From: DASQZK01 sp963809925
Lineage (GTDB): Bacteria > Bacteroidota > Bacteroidia > Bacteroidales > GCA-2748055
Assembly (NCBI GenBank): GCA_963809925.1
Contig: CAWELH010000002.1
Location: forward strand, 310,001-374,000
Length of the DNA: 64,000 bases
Direction: 5' to 3'
The notes under the pieces were generated by a model that did not search any database, was not told the DNA's origin, and saw only the letters and a list, made by a program, of their open reading frames with translations. Positions 51,794 to 59,458 of this stretch are shown here, piece after piece; position 1 is the first letter of the stretch; the number at the start of each line of letters is the position of its first letter. A program made the position numbers and the translations under genes.

Positions 51794-52828
51794 ATGGAAA
51801 AAAAAGATTTCTTAAAAGAAACCATTCAGCATATTGATATAAAGTCATTTGACTCTACCGCCATCATTGATGCCATGAGAGGCATGTCATTCTCTTCCAG
51901 AGATACTGCCCAGGCGGCCGATATATATCTGCGCATGTTAAACGACAAAGATTGTTCTATTATTCTCACCCTTGCCGGAAGCACAAGCGCAGCAGGGTGT
52001 ATGCAGGTGTATGCCGAGATGATCAGAAACCATATGGTGGATGCCATCGTGGCCACAGGCGCATCCGTGGTGGATATGGACTTTTTTGAGGCTCTCGGAT
52101 TTAACCATTACCGTGGTACACCTTATGTCGATGATTCCGTCCTAAGAGATAACTATGTAGACAGGATCTACGATACCTTTATCGACGAGGAAGAGCTTCA
52201 GTCATGCGACAGTGCCGTCAAGGAAATTGCCGACGGTCTCGATCCCCGCCCCTACTCATCCAGGGAGTTTATCGCCGAAATGGGTAAGTATCTTGTAAAA
52301 AATGCCCGGAAAAAAGAATCACTTGTCCAGCTTGCCTACGAGCACGGCGTACCTGTATTCTGTCCGGCGTTCAGCGACAGCAGTGCAGGATTCGGACTCG
52401 TGAAGCATCAATGGGAAAACCCGGAACGACATGTATCGATCGATTCTGTTAAGGACTTTCTTGAACTTACTATGATTAAAATGAAAGCTCAAACTACAGG
52501 ATTATTTATGATTGGCGGCGGTGTACCTAAAAATTTCGCACAGGATACCGTGGTGTGCTCAGAAATTCTCGGTGTACCAGCGCCGATGCACAAATATGCC
52601 GTTCAGATCACAGTAGCTGATGTACGCGACGGTGCTTGCTCAAGCTCAACACTGAAAGAAGCTTCGTCCTGGGGCAAGGTCTCAACGGTTTATGAACAAA
52701 TGGTGTACGCTGAGGCTACTACGGTACTTCCTCTTATTATGAGCTTTGCCTATCACCAGAAGACCTGGCAAAGAGAAAGGCCGGCGCGGCGCTGGGCTGA
52801 AATCTTCCAGAAAGAAAAAGCTGTCTGA
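51794..52828 (+). CDS. Deoxyhypusine-synthase-like protein (bacterial homologue)
   Basis: 344 residues. DHS marks: LTLAGSTSAAGC (NAD pocket), GHNHYRG-type region GFNHYRGTPYVDD, SSREFIAEMGKYL, VPVFCPAFSDSSAGFGLV and the catalytic-lysine motif MIGGGVPKNFAQD (K246). In eukaryotes and archaea DHS transfers aminobutyl from spermidine to a lysine on eIF5A; bacteria lack eIF5A. Bacterial homologues are known to act as homospermidine synthases or have unknown roles. Its place after agmatinase (4 bp) strongly suggests putrescine as acceptor or donor. No SAM decarboxylase or carboxyspermidine gene is in the window. Confidence 0.92.
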   Translation: MEKKDFLKETIQHIDIKSFDSTAIIDAMRGMSFSSRDTAQAADIYLRMLNDKDCSIILTLAGSTSAAGCMQVYAEMIRNHMVDAIVATGASVVDMDFFEALGFNHYRGTPYVDDSVLRDNYVDRIYDTFIDEEELQSCDSAVKEIADGLDPRPYSSREFIAEMGKYLVKNARKKESLVQLAYEHGVPVFCPAFSDSSAGFGLVKHQWENPERHVSIDSVKDFLELTMIKMKAQTTGLFMIGGGVPKNFAQDTVVCSEILGVPAPMHKYAVQITVADVRDGACSSSTLKEASSWGKVSTVYEQMVYAEATTVLPLIMSFAYHQKTWQRERPARRWAEIFQKEKAV

Positions 52829-52908
52829 TAAACAAAATAATTTCCCTGGATAGCTGTTTTCCTATAAGCCATGCTATTTATGATGTCTGAAAATAAATAA
52901 TTCACCAT

Positions 52909-53382
52909 ATGAAAGGAAAGATACTGGTCCTGGTTCTAATTGCAGCAAGTTTAAGTCTCCAGGCTAAATCACAGGATTATCTCAATTCAGTGGGCGCCCG
53001 TCTTGGTCTATCTCAGGGTATTACCTTAAAACATTTTGTCTCAAGGACGGACGCAGTTGAAGGCCTATTGACAGCAAGATGGGCAGGATTTAGTATTACA
53101 GGACTGTATGAACGGCAAATGGGCGCTTTTGATGTCGAACGTTTGTATTTCTACTATGGAGCCGGAGCTCACCTTGGGGTGTGGAACGGCAAGATCAATC
53201 CGTGGTTTGATGACAGGTCAGGTCATACTGTTATTGGGATCGACGGCATTCTTGGTCTCGAATATGTTTTTAACCAAATCCCGTTTAATATTAGTGTTGA
53301 CTGGAAGCCCGGCTTTAACCTGATAGGGTATACCGGTTTCTGGGGCGATGAGCTGGCCCTTTCCTTCAGGTTTATGTTCTGA
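52909..53382 (+). CDS. Small outer-membrane beta-barrel protein
   Basis: 157 residues. Signal peptide (1-21, ending QAKSQ). The rest reads as about eight short strands: NSVGARLGLSQGITLKHF, FSITGLYERQM, LYFYYGAGAHLGVW, HTVIGIDGILGLEYVF, FNISVDWKPGFNLIGY and a final aromatic strand, LALSFRFMF, the usual end of an outer-membrane barrel. Size and pattern fit an OmpA/OmpW-type 8-stranded barrel. Role unknown. Confidence 0.8.
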   Translation: MKGKILVLVLIAASLSLQAKSQDYLNSVGARLGLSQGITLKHFVSRTDAVEGLLTARWAGFSITGLYERQMGAFDVERLYFYYGAGAHLGVWNGKINPWFDDRSGHTVIGIDGILGLEYVFNQIPFNISVDWKPGFNLIGYTGFWGDELALSFRFMF

Positions 53383-53448
53383 CCAGCCCAATCCCCGTGA
53401 ATAACAGCGAATAAATTACACAAAGCCTCAATCTTAAAATAGAATATC

Positions 53449-54393
53449 ATGGCATTCCCGGGCGTTGAAGAACTTGAAAGATGTCACCGAATCATCATGC
53501 CTTTTATCCACAATACTCCTGTTTTTACTTCTCAGACAATGAACCGGCTTACCGGTGCTGAACTCTTCTTTAAGTGTGAAAATTTTCAGAAAATGGGAGC
53601 ATTCAAAATGCGTGGAGCGATGAACGCAGTGATGCATATCCCGGAAGAAGAAATGTACAGGGGCGTTGCCACGCATTCGTCCGGTAATTTTGCACAGGCG
53701 CTGTCACTGTCTGCAAAAAATGTTGGCATCAAAGCATGGATTGTTATGCCTTCCACTGCACCTATGGTTAAGAAAGAAGCAGTTAAGGGATACGGGGCTA
53801 AAATTGTGGAATGCGAACCGACAAACAAAGCAAGGGAAGAAGTCCTCAGGCAAGTTGTGAAGGAAACAGGTGCGAAGTTTGTCCATTCATCGAACGATAT
53901 CCATGTTATCACCGGGAACAGTTCTGCAACTCTTGAATTAATCCGTGAGACCGGCCCGCTCGATGCGCTGATCACTCCTGTCGGCGGTGGAGGACTTCTT
54001 GCCGGATCTGCGCTGGCCGCACACTATTTTATGCCAGGTTGCGAAGTATACGCCGGAGAACCCTATGGGGCTGATGATGCATACCGGTCCCTGCAGACAG
54101 GCGTAATTCAGCCTTCAGATACACCGGTCACTATAGCCGACGGACTTAAAACTTCTTTGGGAGATCAGAACTTTCCCATCATTCAAAAACTTGTAAAGGA
54201 GATCATCAGGGTCGAAGAAGAGGAGATTGTAAATGCAATGAGGCTAATATGGGAGAGAATGAAGATCCTCGCAGAACCGTCGAGTGCTGTGGCGCTGGCT
54301 GCTATTCTTCGCAATAAAGATGCATTTCGCGGTAAAAGAACCGGCATCATCCTTTCCGGCGGGAATGTCGACCTTACAAATCTACCGTTCTGA
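53449..54393 (+). CDS. PLP-dependent threonine/serine dehydratase-like protein
   Basis: 314 residues, fold-type II PLP enzyme. PLP lysine is K53 in QKMGAFKMRGAMNA; substrate loop SSGNFAQAL and glycine-rich phosphate loop PVGGGGLLAGSALA; later GIILSGGNVDLTN. No C-terminal ACT domain, so it is of the short catabolic threonine ammonia-lyase/serine dehydratase or serine racemase group rather than the biosynthetic IlvA. Reaction not settled. It would be cytoplasmic. Convergent with the YdjC-like gene, with a hairpin between. Confidence 0.85.
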   Translation: MAFPGVEELERCHRIIMPFIHNTPVFTSQTMNRLTGAELFFKCENFQKMGAFKMRGAMNAVMHIPEEEMYRGVATHSSGNFAQALSLSAKNVGIKAWIVMPSTAPMVKKEAVKGYGAKIVECEPTNKAREEVLRQVVKETGAKFVHSSNDIHVITGNSSATLELIRETGPLDALITPVGGGGLLAGSALAAHYFMPGCEVYAGEPYGADDAYRSLQTGVIQPSDTPVTIADGLKTSLGDQNFPIIQKLVKEIIRVEEEEIVNAMRLIWERMKILAEPSSAVALAAILRNKDAFRGKRTGIILSGGNVDLTNLPF

Positions 54394-54401
54394 AAATCAA
54401 A

Positions 54402-54444
54402 ACCCGGGTACTCTGTGGCAGAACTGCATTTGAGTATCCCGGGT
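54402..54444. terminator. Hairpin between convergent genes, likely terminator
   Basis: ACCCGGGTACTC (54402-54413) pairs with GAGTATCCCGGGT (54432-54444), 12 bp with one bulged T. No T-run on either side, so termination is likely but not the simple form. Confidence 0.6.
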
Positions 54445-54469
54445 CCTGTATATTTACAACTCTGCAGTT

Positions 54470-55336
54470 CTAGGGGGTCTTAACCAGATCGCCATAGCTT
54501 ATCAGCTTCACACCTTTATTTCTGATCGCTTCCTTTACCACTTCACTGGTAAAAACATAGGTGACACCCTGCCGCTGCTTCCCGACATTGTTATTGCCTT
54601 TGTGACCGATGGTTTCCATCTCTGCATTATCCAAAGCCGGATGTTCAACGGTAAGGTAGGTTCCGGGGGTAAGCTTCATAATGCTTTCGGCAAATGCCGT
54701 TGCCCGGTCTTCATAACTGTCAGATTTAGGCTTTACCATCGGCATTTGCTTTACGCCATAGTCTTCCGGGCTAATGTCGACATGATATTCCTTCGCCAGG
54801 CGTTTGACGAGGTCATCAATCACCGGGTCAGCACTCGTAAAACCCATATGTGTACTGACATGTGTCACATTATTAATGTTTTTCATTGCCAGCTCGATCT
54901 GGGCCCTGAGTTCCCTTTCTACATCCTCGATCCGGTAACCTGATTCACGGAAGGTCATGTCAGGAGGGAAGTCTTTTCCCGGCCATACCATGGGATAAAA
55001 ATATCCATTTTTATCTGTAATGCTTGATTCACCGGTGATCGGTCTCCATTTCATTTCCGTCCATTCACTGTTGACAAGCAGATGAACCCCGACATCAAGC
55101 CCGGGATTGGCATTCAGCATCTCGACAGCCTCAGGGAACCACGGGCATGGCACCATCACTTCAACCGTCCGTTCCACACCATCGGTGTACGACTTGATAC
55201 ATCCCAGGTTGGCTGCATGAAAGGATCCGATATCATCTCCCCTCACGATCAGCCTTATTTCATTGCTCTGCTGGCCGTTTGCCGAAATGACGGAAACAAG
55301 CCAGAGAAGGGCGGGAATTAAAAAAAATTTATTCAT
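54470..55336 (-). CDS. Secreted YdjC/ChbG-like carbohydrate deacetylase
   Basis: 288 residues from ATG 55336 (an earlier in-frame codon at 55366 lies upstream of the likely transcription start). Signal peptide (1-22). PF04794 marks: RLIVRGDDIGSFHAAN (Asp pair), VEVMVPCPWFPEAVEML, DVGVHLLVNSEW and THVSTHMGFTSADP (metal histidines). YdjC-like enzymes deacetylate N-acetyl sugars such as chito-oligosaccharides or hopanoid sugars. Here the signal peptide puts it in the periplasm or outside. It may work with the GH20-like enzyme elsewhere in the window. Confidence 0.88.
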   Translation of the reverse strand: MNKFFLIPALLWLVSVISANGQQSNEIRLIVRGDDIGSFHAANLGCIKSYTDGVERTVEVMVPCPWFPEAVEMLNANPGLDVGVHLLVNSEWTEMKWRPITGESSITDKNGYFYPMVWPGKDFPPDMTFRESGYRIEDVERELRAQIELAMKNINNVTHVSTHMGFTSADPVIDDLVKRLAKEYHVDISPEDYGVKQMPMVKPKSDSYEDRATAFAESIMKLTPGTYLTVEHPALDNAEMETIGHKGNNNVGKQRQGVTYVFTSEVVKEAIRNKGVKLISYGDLVKTP

Positions 55337-55363
55337 GGAATATTGATTAAGTTGGTTGTAATA

Positions 55364-55371
55364 CAAAGATA
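55364..55371 (-). promoter_or_regulatory. -7 element for the YdjC-like gene
   Basis: Minus strand TATCTTTG matches TAnnTTTG and sits 27 bp before the ATG at 55336; this excludes the longer frame. Confidence 0.5.
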
Positions 55372-55408
55372 AAATAATTTTATCGATAGAAAAGCCGTCA
55401 TATCTATC

Positions 55409-55434
55409 AAAGCTGACACCAGGCTGTCAGCTTT
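55409..55434. promoter_or_regulatory. Perfect 10-bp hairpin in the divergent region
   Basis: AAAGCTGACA, 6-nt loop, TGTCAGCTTT. Exact palindrome without a T-run, midway between divergent YdjC-like and Trx-Grx genes. It may be an operator or an RNA hairpin. Confidence 0.5.
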
Positions 55435-55460
55435 CCATCCTGTGACATGACATTTTTTCT

Positions 55461-55489
55461 ATTGAAGACTGCCATATTTTGTATATTTG
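55461..55489 (+). promoter_or_regulatory. Candidate promoter for the Trx-Grx/GroES genes
   Basis: ATTG (55461-55464), 17 bp, TATATTTG (55482-55489), the -7 box being an exact consensus match, 74 bp before the ATG at 55564. Confidence 0.5.
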
Positions 55490-55563
55490 TCGCTGGCATA
55501 TTTTCTGATAATACATCTAATAATATAAATATTTAGATAAAACTATTTAAAGAATAAACGCCC

Positions 55564-56148
55564 ATGATCACCCATGTAAATTCATTTGACGAACTTCAGA
55601 AACTTATTGAAAATCAAGAGCGAAGCTATTTATTGCTTTACAAAAAGGGGTCCGAACAGAGCGATTGTGCCTTCGAACAATTCTTCAATGCATCACAAGG
55701 GATTAACGACATCCAACTACTTGCAGCAGATGTTTCCCTTGTAAAAGACATACATGAACACTATCATGTATCTTCTGCGCCCACACTGGTTGAATTTGAA
55801 AGATCCAAACCTGGCAATAGTATAAAAGGCTGCCATGAATCAGCATATTTCAAGGCATTGCTTGAGGATGCTGTATATCGAAAGGCAGTCGCTGCAGGTG
55901 GAAAAACGCAAAAGAGGGTCACCGTATATTCCACACCTACCTGCTCCTGGTGCAACACCCTGAAGTCGTATCTAAGGCAAAACAAAATACGGTTTCGCGA
56001 CATAGATGTATCCAGGGACCAGGATGCTGCCCGGGAGATGGTTAGACGAAGCGGTCAGCAGGGCGTCCCCCAGACCGATATCAATGGTACAATGATTGTA
56101 GGGTTCAACAAGAAAAAAATTAATGACCTTTTAGAAATTCAGGGATAA
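55564..56148 (+). CDS. Thioredoxin-like and glutaredoxin two-domain protein
   Basis: 194 residues. N-terminal thioredoxin-like domain (about 5-105) without CxxC (KGSEQSDCAFEQF has a single cysteine at the site). The C-terminal domain (about 115-194) is a glutaredoxin/NrdH type: VTVYSTPTCSWCNTLK with C127 and C130, RFRDIDVSRD, SGQQGVPQTDING (cis-proline) and MIVGFNKKKI. Cytoplasmic dithiol-disulfide exchange. The first domain is probably a binding module. It precedes the GroES-like gene by 34 bp, likely in one transcript. Confidence 0.9.
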   Translation: MITHVNSFDELQKLIENQERSYLLLYKKGSEQSDCAFEQFFNASQGINDIQLLAADVSLVKDIHEHYHVSSAPTLVEFERSKPGNSIKGCHESAYFKALLEDAVYRKAVAAGGKTQKRVTVYSTPTCSWCNTLKSYLRQNKIRFRDIDVSRDQDAAREMVRRSGQQGVPQTDINGTMIVGFNKKKINDLLEIQG

Positions 56149-56182
56149 TCCCCGTTTAGTACTCATAAAAACCAATTTTGAA

Positions 56183-56470
56183 ATGAAAGAATTACAACCT
56201 ATTAACCAAAATGTACTGCTTGAGATGGCAGATAATAAAGTTGAACAGAAAACCGCTGGCGGAATCATTATCCCTGAAACAGCCCGCGAAAAGCAGAACA
56301 TTGCCAGAATAGCCGGGATCAGTATTATTGAGAATCCTGAAATTTCTGTTGGCGACCAGGTATTGTATAAAGAATATTCAGGCACTGAAGTCGAATTTGA
56401 AGGAAAGAAATACCTGCTTATCCAGTATGCTGACATTTTGGCCAAAATTGTTCAGACCGAGACGATTTGA
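56183..56470 (+). CDS. Stand-alone GroES (Cpn10)-family protein
   Basis: 95 residues, the whole Cpn10 fold: LQPINQNVLLEMADNKVEQ, TAGGIIIPETAREKQNIARI (the mobile loop area is GGIIIPET), VGDQVLYKEYSGTEVEF and LLIQYADILAKI. A GroEL gene does not follow; next is a terminator and a kinase. Its sequence is far from the usual groES of groESL operons (GxVVAVGxG replaced by AGISIIENP), so it is likely an extra co-chaperone. The link with the redox gene suggests a role in stress or in folding of disulfide-sensitive proteins. Confidence 0.85.
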   Translation: MKELQPINQNVLLEMADNKVEQKTAGGIIIPETAREKQNIARIAGISIIENPEISVGDQVLYKEYSGTEVEFEGKKYLLIQYADILAKIVQTETI

Positions 56471-56513
56471 TGTCATCGACGTACGTATTATAAAAATATT
56501 CATTTTGGATTAA

Positions 56514-56570
56514 CAGGTTGCGCAAATAACTTACAGAAATGTTGGTTGTTGGTGCAACCTGATTTTTGTT
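56514..56570 (+). terminator. Terminator-like hairpin after GroES gene
   Basis: CAGGTTGC (56514-56521) pairs with GCAACCTG (56554-56561), then ATTTTTGTTTT. The long loop (32 nt) makes it less ideal. It ends 4 bp before the next ATG, so it may also form a leader of the kinase gene. Confidence 0.5.
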
Positions 56571-56573
56571 TTC

Positions 56574-58784
56574 ATGTATAACCATACTGAGGTATGTCTT
56601 TCATATCTAAACATTTTCATTATTTTTATAATAATATTACCGGGCTTGCATATACTCCCTTACATATTAGGACTTCTCTTTTTGCTCCCTATCGCAAAGG
56701 CAGATTGTTCAACTTTTTATTTTAATCTAAACGAAGAAGGCATCGTTGACCAGCATCTTGTTGACAGTCTGATCACGGAAGTGACTAAAAACGATTCCAT
56801 TTCGGCATCACTTTTTCCGTTATTGGAATCTGGGATCAGTAACCTCACCCCTACTAAGCAGCTCCGCATTTATCAGGCAATTGGGAATTATTATCAGGTG
56901 AGGGAAAATCCTGACTCTGCCATTAAATTTTACTCCAGAGGTCTTCTAATCGCCGAAAAATATAGCAATAACTATTACATAGCCAAGTTTCATCTCCGAA
57001 AGGGTATTAATTACAACATTGAATCGGAGTATGAAACTGCACTGAATGAACTGCTGAGTGCAGCACAGATCGCAGCAAAGACCGATTCTATCGGGCTTCA
57101 GAATACCATTGCCAGGTATACAGGGAATGTATACTGGGGAATGGGAATTTATGAGAAAGCACTGGATAATTACTTCCGGACGTTAATTATAAGCGAAGAA
57201 AATCATTTCACCCGCGACATTGCCTCCACACTCAACAATATCGGCAACGTGTACCAGTCAATCAACGATTACAACAAAGCCAGAGACTACTATTCCCGGG
57301 CTCTGAAATTGGCAGAGCAAGAAAATTATTCCCTGGTGGCGGCAATAACGTCGAATAATCTCGGTGATCTATTGTTATTACAGAAAAAATACGACAGTGC
57401 CCTGGTATACTTCAATCATAGCCTTGAATTATCCACCAGCCTGAGTTCAAAATTTTACCAGGGCATTGCCCTGTTCAATATCGGGAACATACATCTGCAG
57501 AAAGATTCTCTTCAGGAAGCCCGTAAATATCTGCATAAATCTCTCAGCAAAGCATTGGAGGCTGGGGACAGATTGGGTATATCGGAGTGCTATCTGAAGC
57601 TTGGTGAAATATTTCTAAAATCGCAGCAGCCTAAAACCGCTGAAATCTATCTGGACAGCGGACTTCTTATTGCGCGGCAGATTGGCTCTCTCCGGCTGCT
57701 TGATCTCGCCACCGAACTTAAAACTGATTATTATACTCAAACGGGTGATTTTTCCTCCGCTTATAAGACACTCGAATTGAGGCTTCAACTAAAAGACAGT
57801 ATTTTTAACCAGGAAAACGGTAAAAATATTGCCAAGCTCGAAGCAAGGAACAAGGATAAACTGAGGGAGCGGCAGATCGCTGATCTGAGACATGAGAAAA
57901 TCAACAACAGGAATCTTTATTTAATCGGTACTTTTTCCCTTCTAAGCATCCTTATGCTGATAATCCTGGGATTGAGATCAAGCAGGAAAAAGAATGATAT
58001 TTTGTCTGCCAAAAATGAGGAAATTGAAAATCAAAGACTTCTTCTTATCCAAAAGAATAGTGAACTTATCAATTCGCAAGCTGAGCTGAAAAAAATAAAC
58101 CAGAGCAAGGACCAGTTTCTCACCGTAATTTCTCACGATCTGAAAAACCCTGTCAGTGCAATGCGTGGCTTTTTAGAATTGCTGATCAATCGCTTCGAAG
58201 TACTAAATGACAGTGACAAGAAGAGGTTTTTACAAGAAGTTTTTGACTCGGTGGAAAGAGTAAGCCTGCTAATCAACAACATTCTTTACTGGATCAAATC
58301 ACAGACTTCCGGTCTGACCATTCAACGTGTTTCATTTGATCTGCAGAAACGTATTCGCGATAACCTGTCATTATACGCCATCATTGCCGGAGGGAAGGAA
58401 ATTGATCTCATCAACAACGTTCCGGAAGATTTCGAGATCTATGGAGACGTCAATATTTATGACACAATTTTCAGGAATCTCATTTCAAACTCTTTGAAGT
58501 TTACACCCGCGAAAGGTTCAATTATTTTTGATGCCCGAAAACAAAACGGGAAAGTTATCATATCCATTAAGGATACCGGAGTGGGTATCGATCAATCAAA
58601 AATCGATGATATTTTGAACCAGAATGTACATTACTCGACCACGGGTACCCAGCATGAAATTGGTACAGGACTGGGTCTTTCACTAATACAGGAATTCACC
58701 CGTTACCTTAATGCAGATCTGACAATTACATCAACACCTGGAGAAGGGACAATCGTAAACATCATTGCCCCGGTAATCATCTGA
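56574..58784 (+). CDS. TPR-containing membrane histidine kinase
   Basis: 736 residues. An N-terminal hydrophobic stretch (about 8-44) could be a signal or TM. TPR repeats (about 95-420), for example TLNNIGNVYQSINDYNKARD and ALFNIGNIHLQKDSLQEARK, are predicted to be periplasmic. TM at about 448-470 (LYLIGTFSLLSILMLIILGL), then coiled coil, HisKA with FLTVISHDLKNPVSAMRGF (about H519) and HATPase_c (about 615-733: SNSLKFTPAKG, DTGVGIDQSK, GTGLGLSLI). A common Bacteroidota kinase. No receiver or partner regulator adjacent, except possibly the HTH gene behind it. Confidence 0.92.
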   Translation: MYNHTEVCLSYLNIFIIFIIILPGLHILPYILGLLFLLPIAKADCSTFYFNLNEEGIVDQHLVDSLITEVTKNDSISASLFPLLESGISNLTPTKQLRIYQAIGNYYQVRENPDSAIKFYSRGLLIAEKYSNNYYIAKFHLRKGINYNIESEYETALNELLSAAQIAAKTDSIGLQNTIARYTGNVYWGMGIYEKALDNYFRTLIISEENHFTRDIASTLNNIGNVYQSINDYNKARDYYSRALKLAEQENYSLVAAITSNNLGDLLLLQKKYDSALVYFNHSLELSTSLSSKFYQGIALFNIGNIHLQKDSLQEARKYLHKSLSKALEAGDRLGISECYLKLGEIFLKSQQPKTAEIYLDSGLLIARQIGSLRLLDLATELKTDYYTQTGDFSSAYKTLELRLQLKDSIFNQENGKNIAKLEARNKDKLRERQIADLRHEKINNRNLYLIGTFSLLSILMLIILGLRSSRKKNDILSAKNEEIENQRLLLIQKNSELINSQAELKKINQSKDQFLTVISHDLKNPVSAMRGFLELLINRFEVLNDSDKKRFLQEVFDSVERVSLLINNILYWIKSQTSGLTIQRVSFDLQKRIRDNLSLYAIIAGGKEIDLINNVPEDFEIYGDVNIYDTIFRNLISNSLKFTPAKGSIIFDARKQNGKVIISIKDTGVGIDQSKIDDILNQNVHYSTTGTQHEIGTGLGLSLIQEFTRYLNADLTITSTPGEGTIVNIIAPVII

Positions 58785-58874
58785 TTTACATATCAAGATA
58801 TTTCATTACTATTTTTTCGTATTTCACGCGCTGATTTTTGACTGCTTTTCCTATTAATGTGTAAAATGGTTTTC

Positions 58875-59111
58875 ATGTCAGCGATTCGTTACATTAATCG
58901 TCTCAAAAGAATAGATATTCTCGTGAGAACACGATCTACAGGAACACCTGCTGAACTTGCCCGGAGACTTGGCATTGCCGAACGCACACTCTATGGTTAC
59001 TTAAATGATCTCAGGGAACTTGGAGCACCGGTAATTTGGTCTTACGATGATAACAGTTATATCTATACCGATGAGGGCCGTTTTGAAGTGTCATATTATA
59101 CTGGCAGGTAA
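58875..59111 (+). CDS. HTH-only DNA-binding protein (DeoR/HTH_11-like)
   Basis: 78 residues from ATG 58875; an earlier in-frame ATG at 58857 is possible. One HTH: YINRLKRIDILVRTRSTG, TPAELARRLGIAERTLYGYL (recognition helix) and RELGAPVIWSYDDNSYIYT (wing). The chain ends shortly after (YYTGR), with no sensor domain. It resembles the DNA-binding part of WYL/DeoR-type regulators. Small HTH proteins of this look are common in Bacteroidota with unknown targets. 90 bp after the kinase. Confidence 0.8.
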   Translation: MSAIRYINRLKRIDILVRTRSTGTPAELARRLGIAERTLYGYLNDLRELGAPVIWSYDDNSYIYTDEGRFEVSYYTGR

Positions 59112-59456
59112 CTCTGTCATCCTAAATACTCCATGCTGCACTTCTGAAAAATCTGAATTAAAGAGGATAGTTTTCATGTTAAAAACCTGATAGTAAGCAA
59201 AAAATACTTTCGAAAAAAAAGAAACGAAAGTTTCCAGAATATAAGAAAATTGCGTATAAATCTAATATTCAACAATTTATCTGTTAAGAAGCAGTTTTAG
59301 CAATTCTTTCATATTTTAATATTTAGCGATATTTTTTAGTGCCAAAATTGCATTTTAATTAAATTACTTCTATATTTACTCAGATTGATCAATTCTCCTT
59401 TCTTCTCGTACTAACTATAACTACCTCAAAGGCAGACTTTTAAAAGCTGCCTTTTT
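59112..59456 (+). other. 345-bp gap; possible short transcript ending in a terminator
   Basis: AT-rich with no gene. A 7-bp hairpin (ACTTTCG/CGAAAGT) lies near 59207-59232. A promoter-like ATTG (59347-59350), 20 bp, TATATTTA (59371-59378) precedes a plus-strand terminator at 59428-59458, so a small RNA of about 70 nt is conceivable. Evidence is weak. Confidence 0.3.
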
Positions 59457-59458
59457 TT
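59428..59458 (+). terminator. Plus-strand terminator before the GPH gene
   Basis: AAAGGCAG-A-CTTT pairs with AAAG-CTGCCTTT (one bulge), then a T-run. It overlaps the stop of the minus-strand GPH gene by 2 bp. The T-run suits plus-strand transcription best. Confidence 0.7.
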
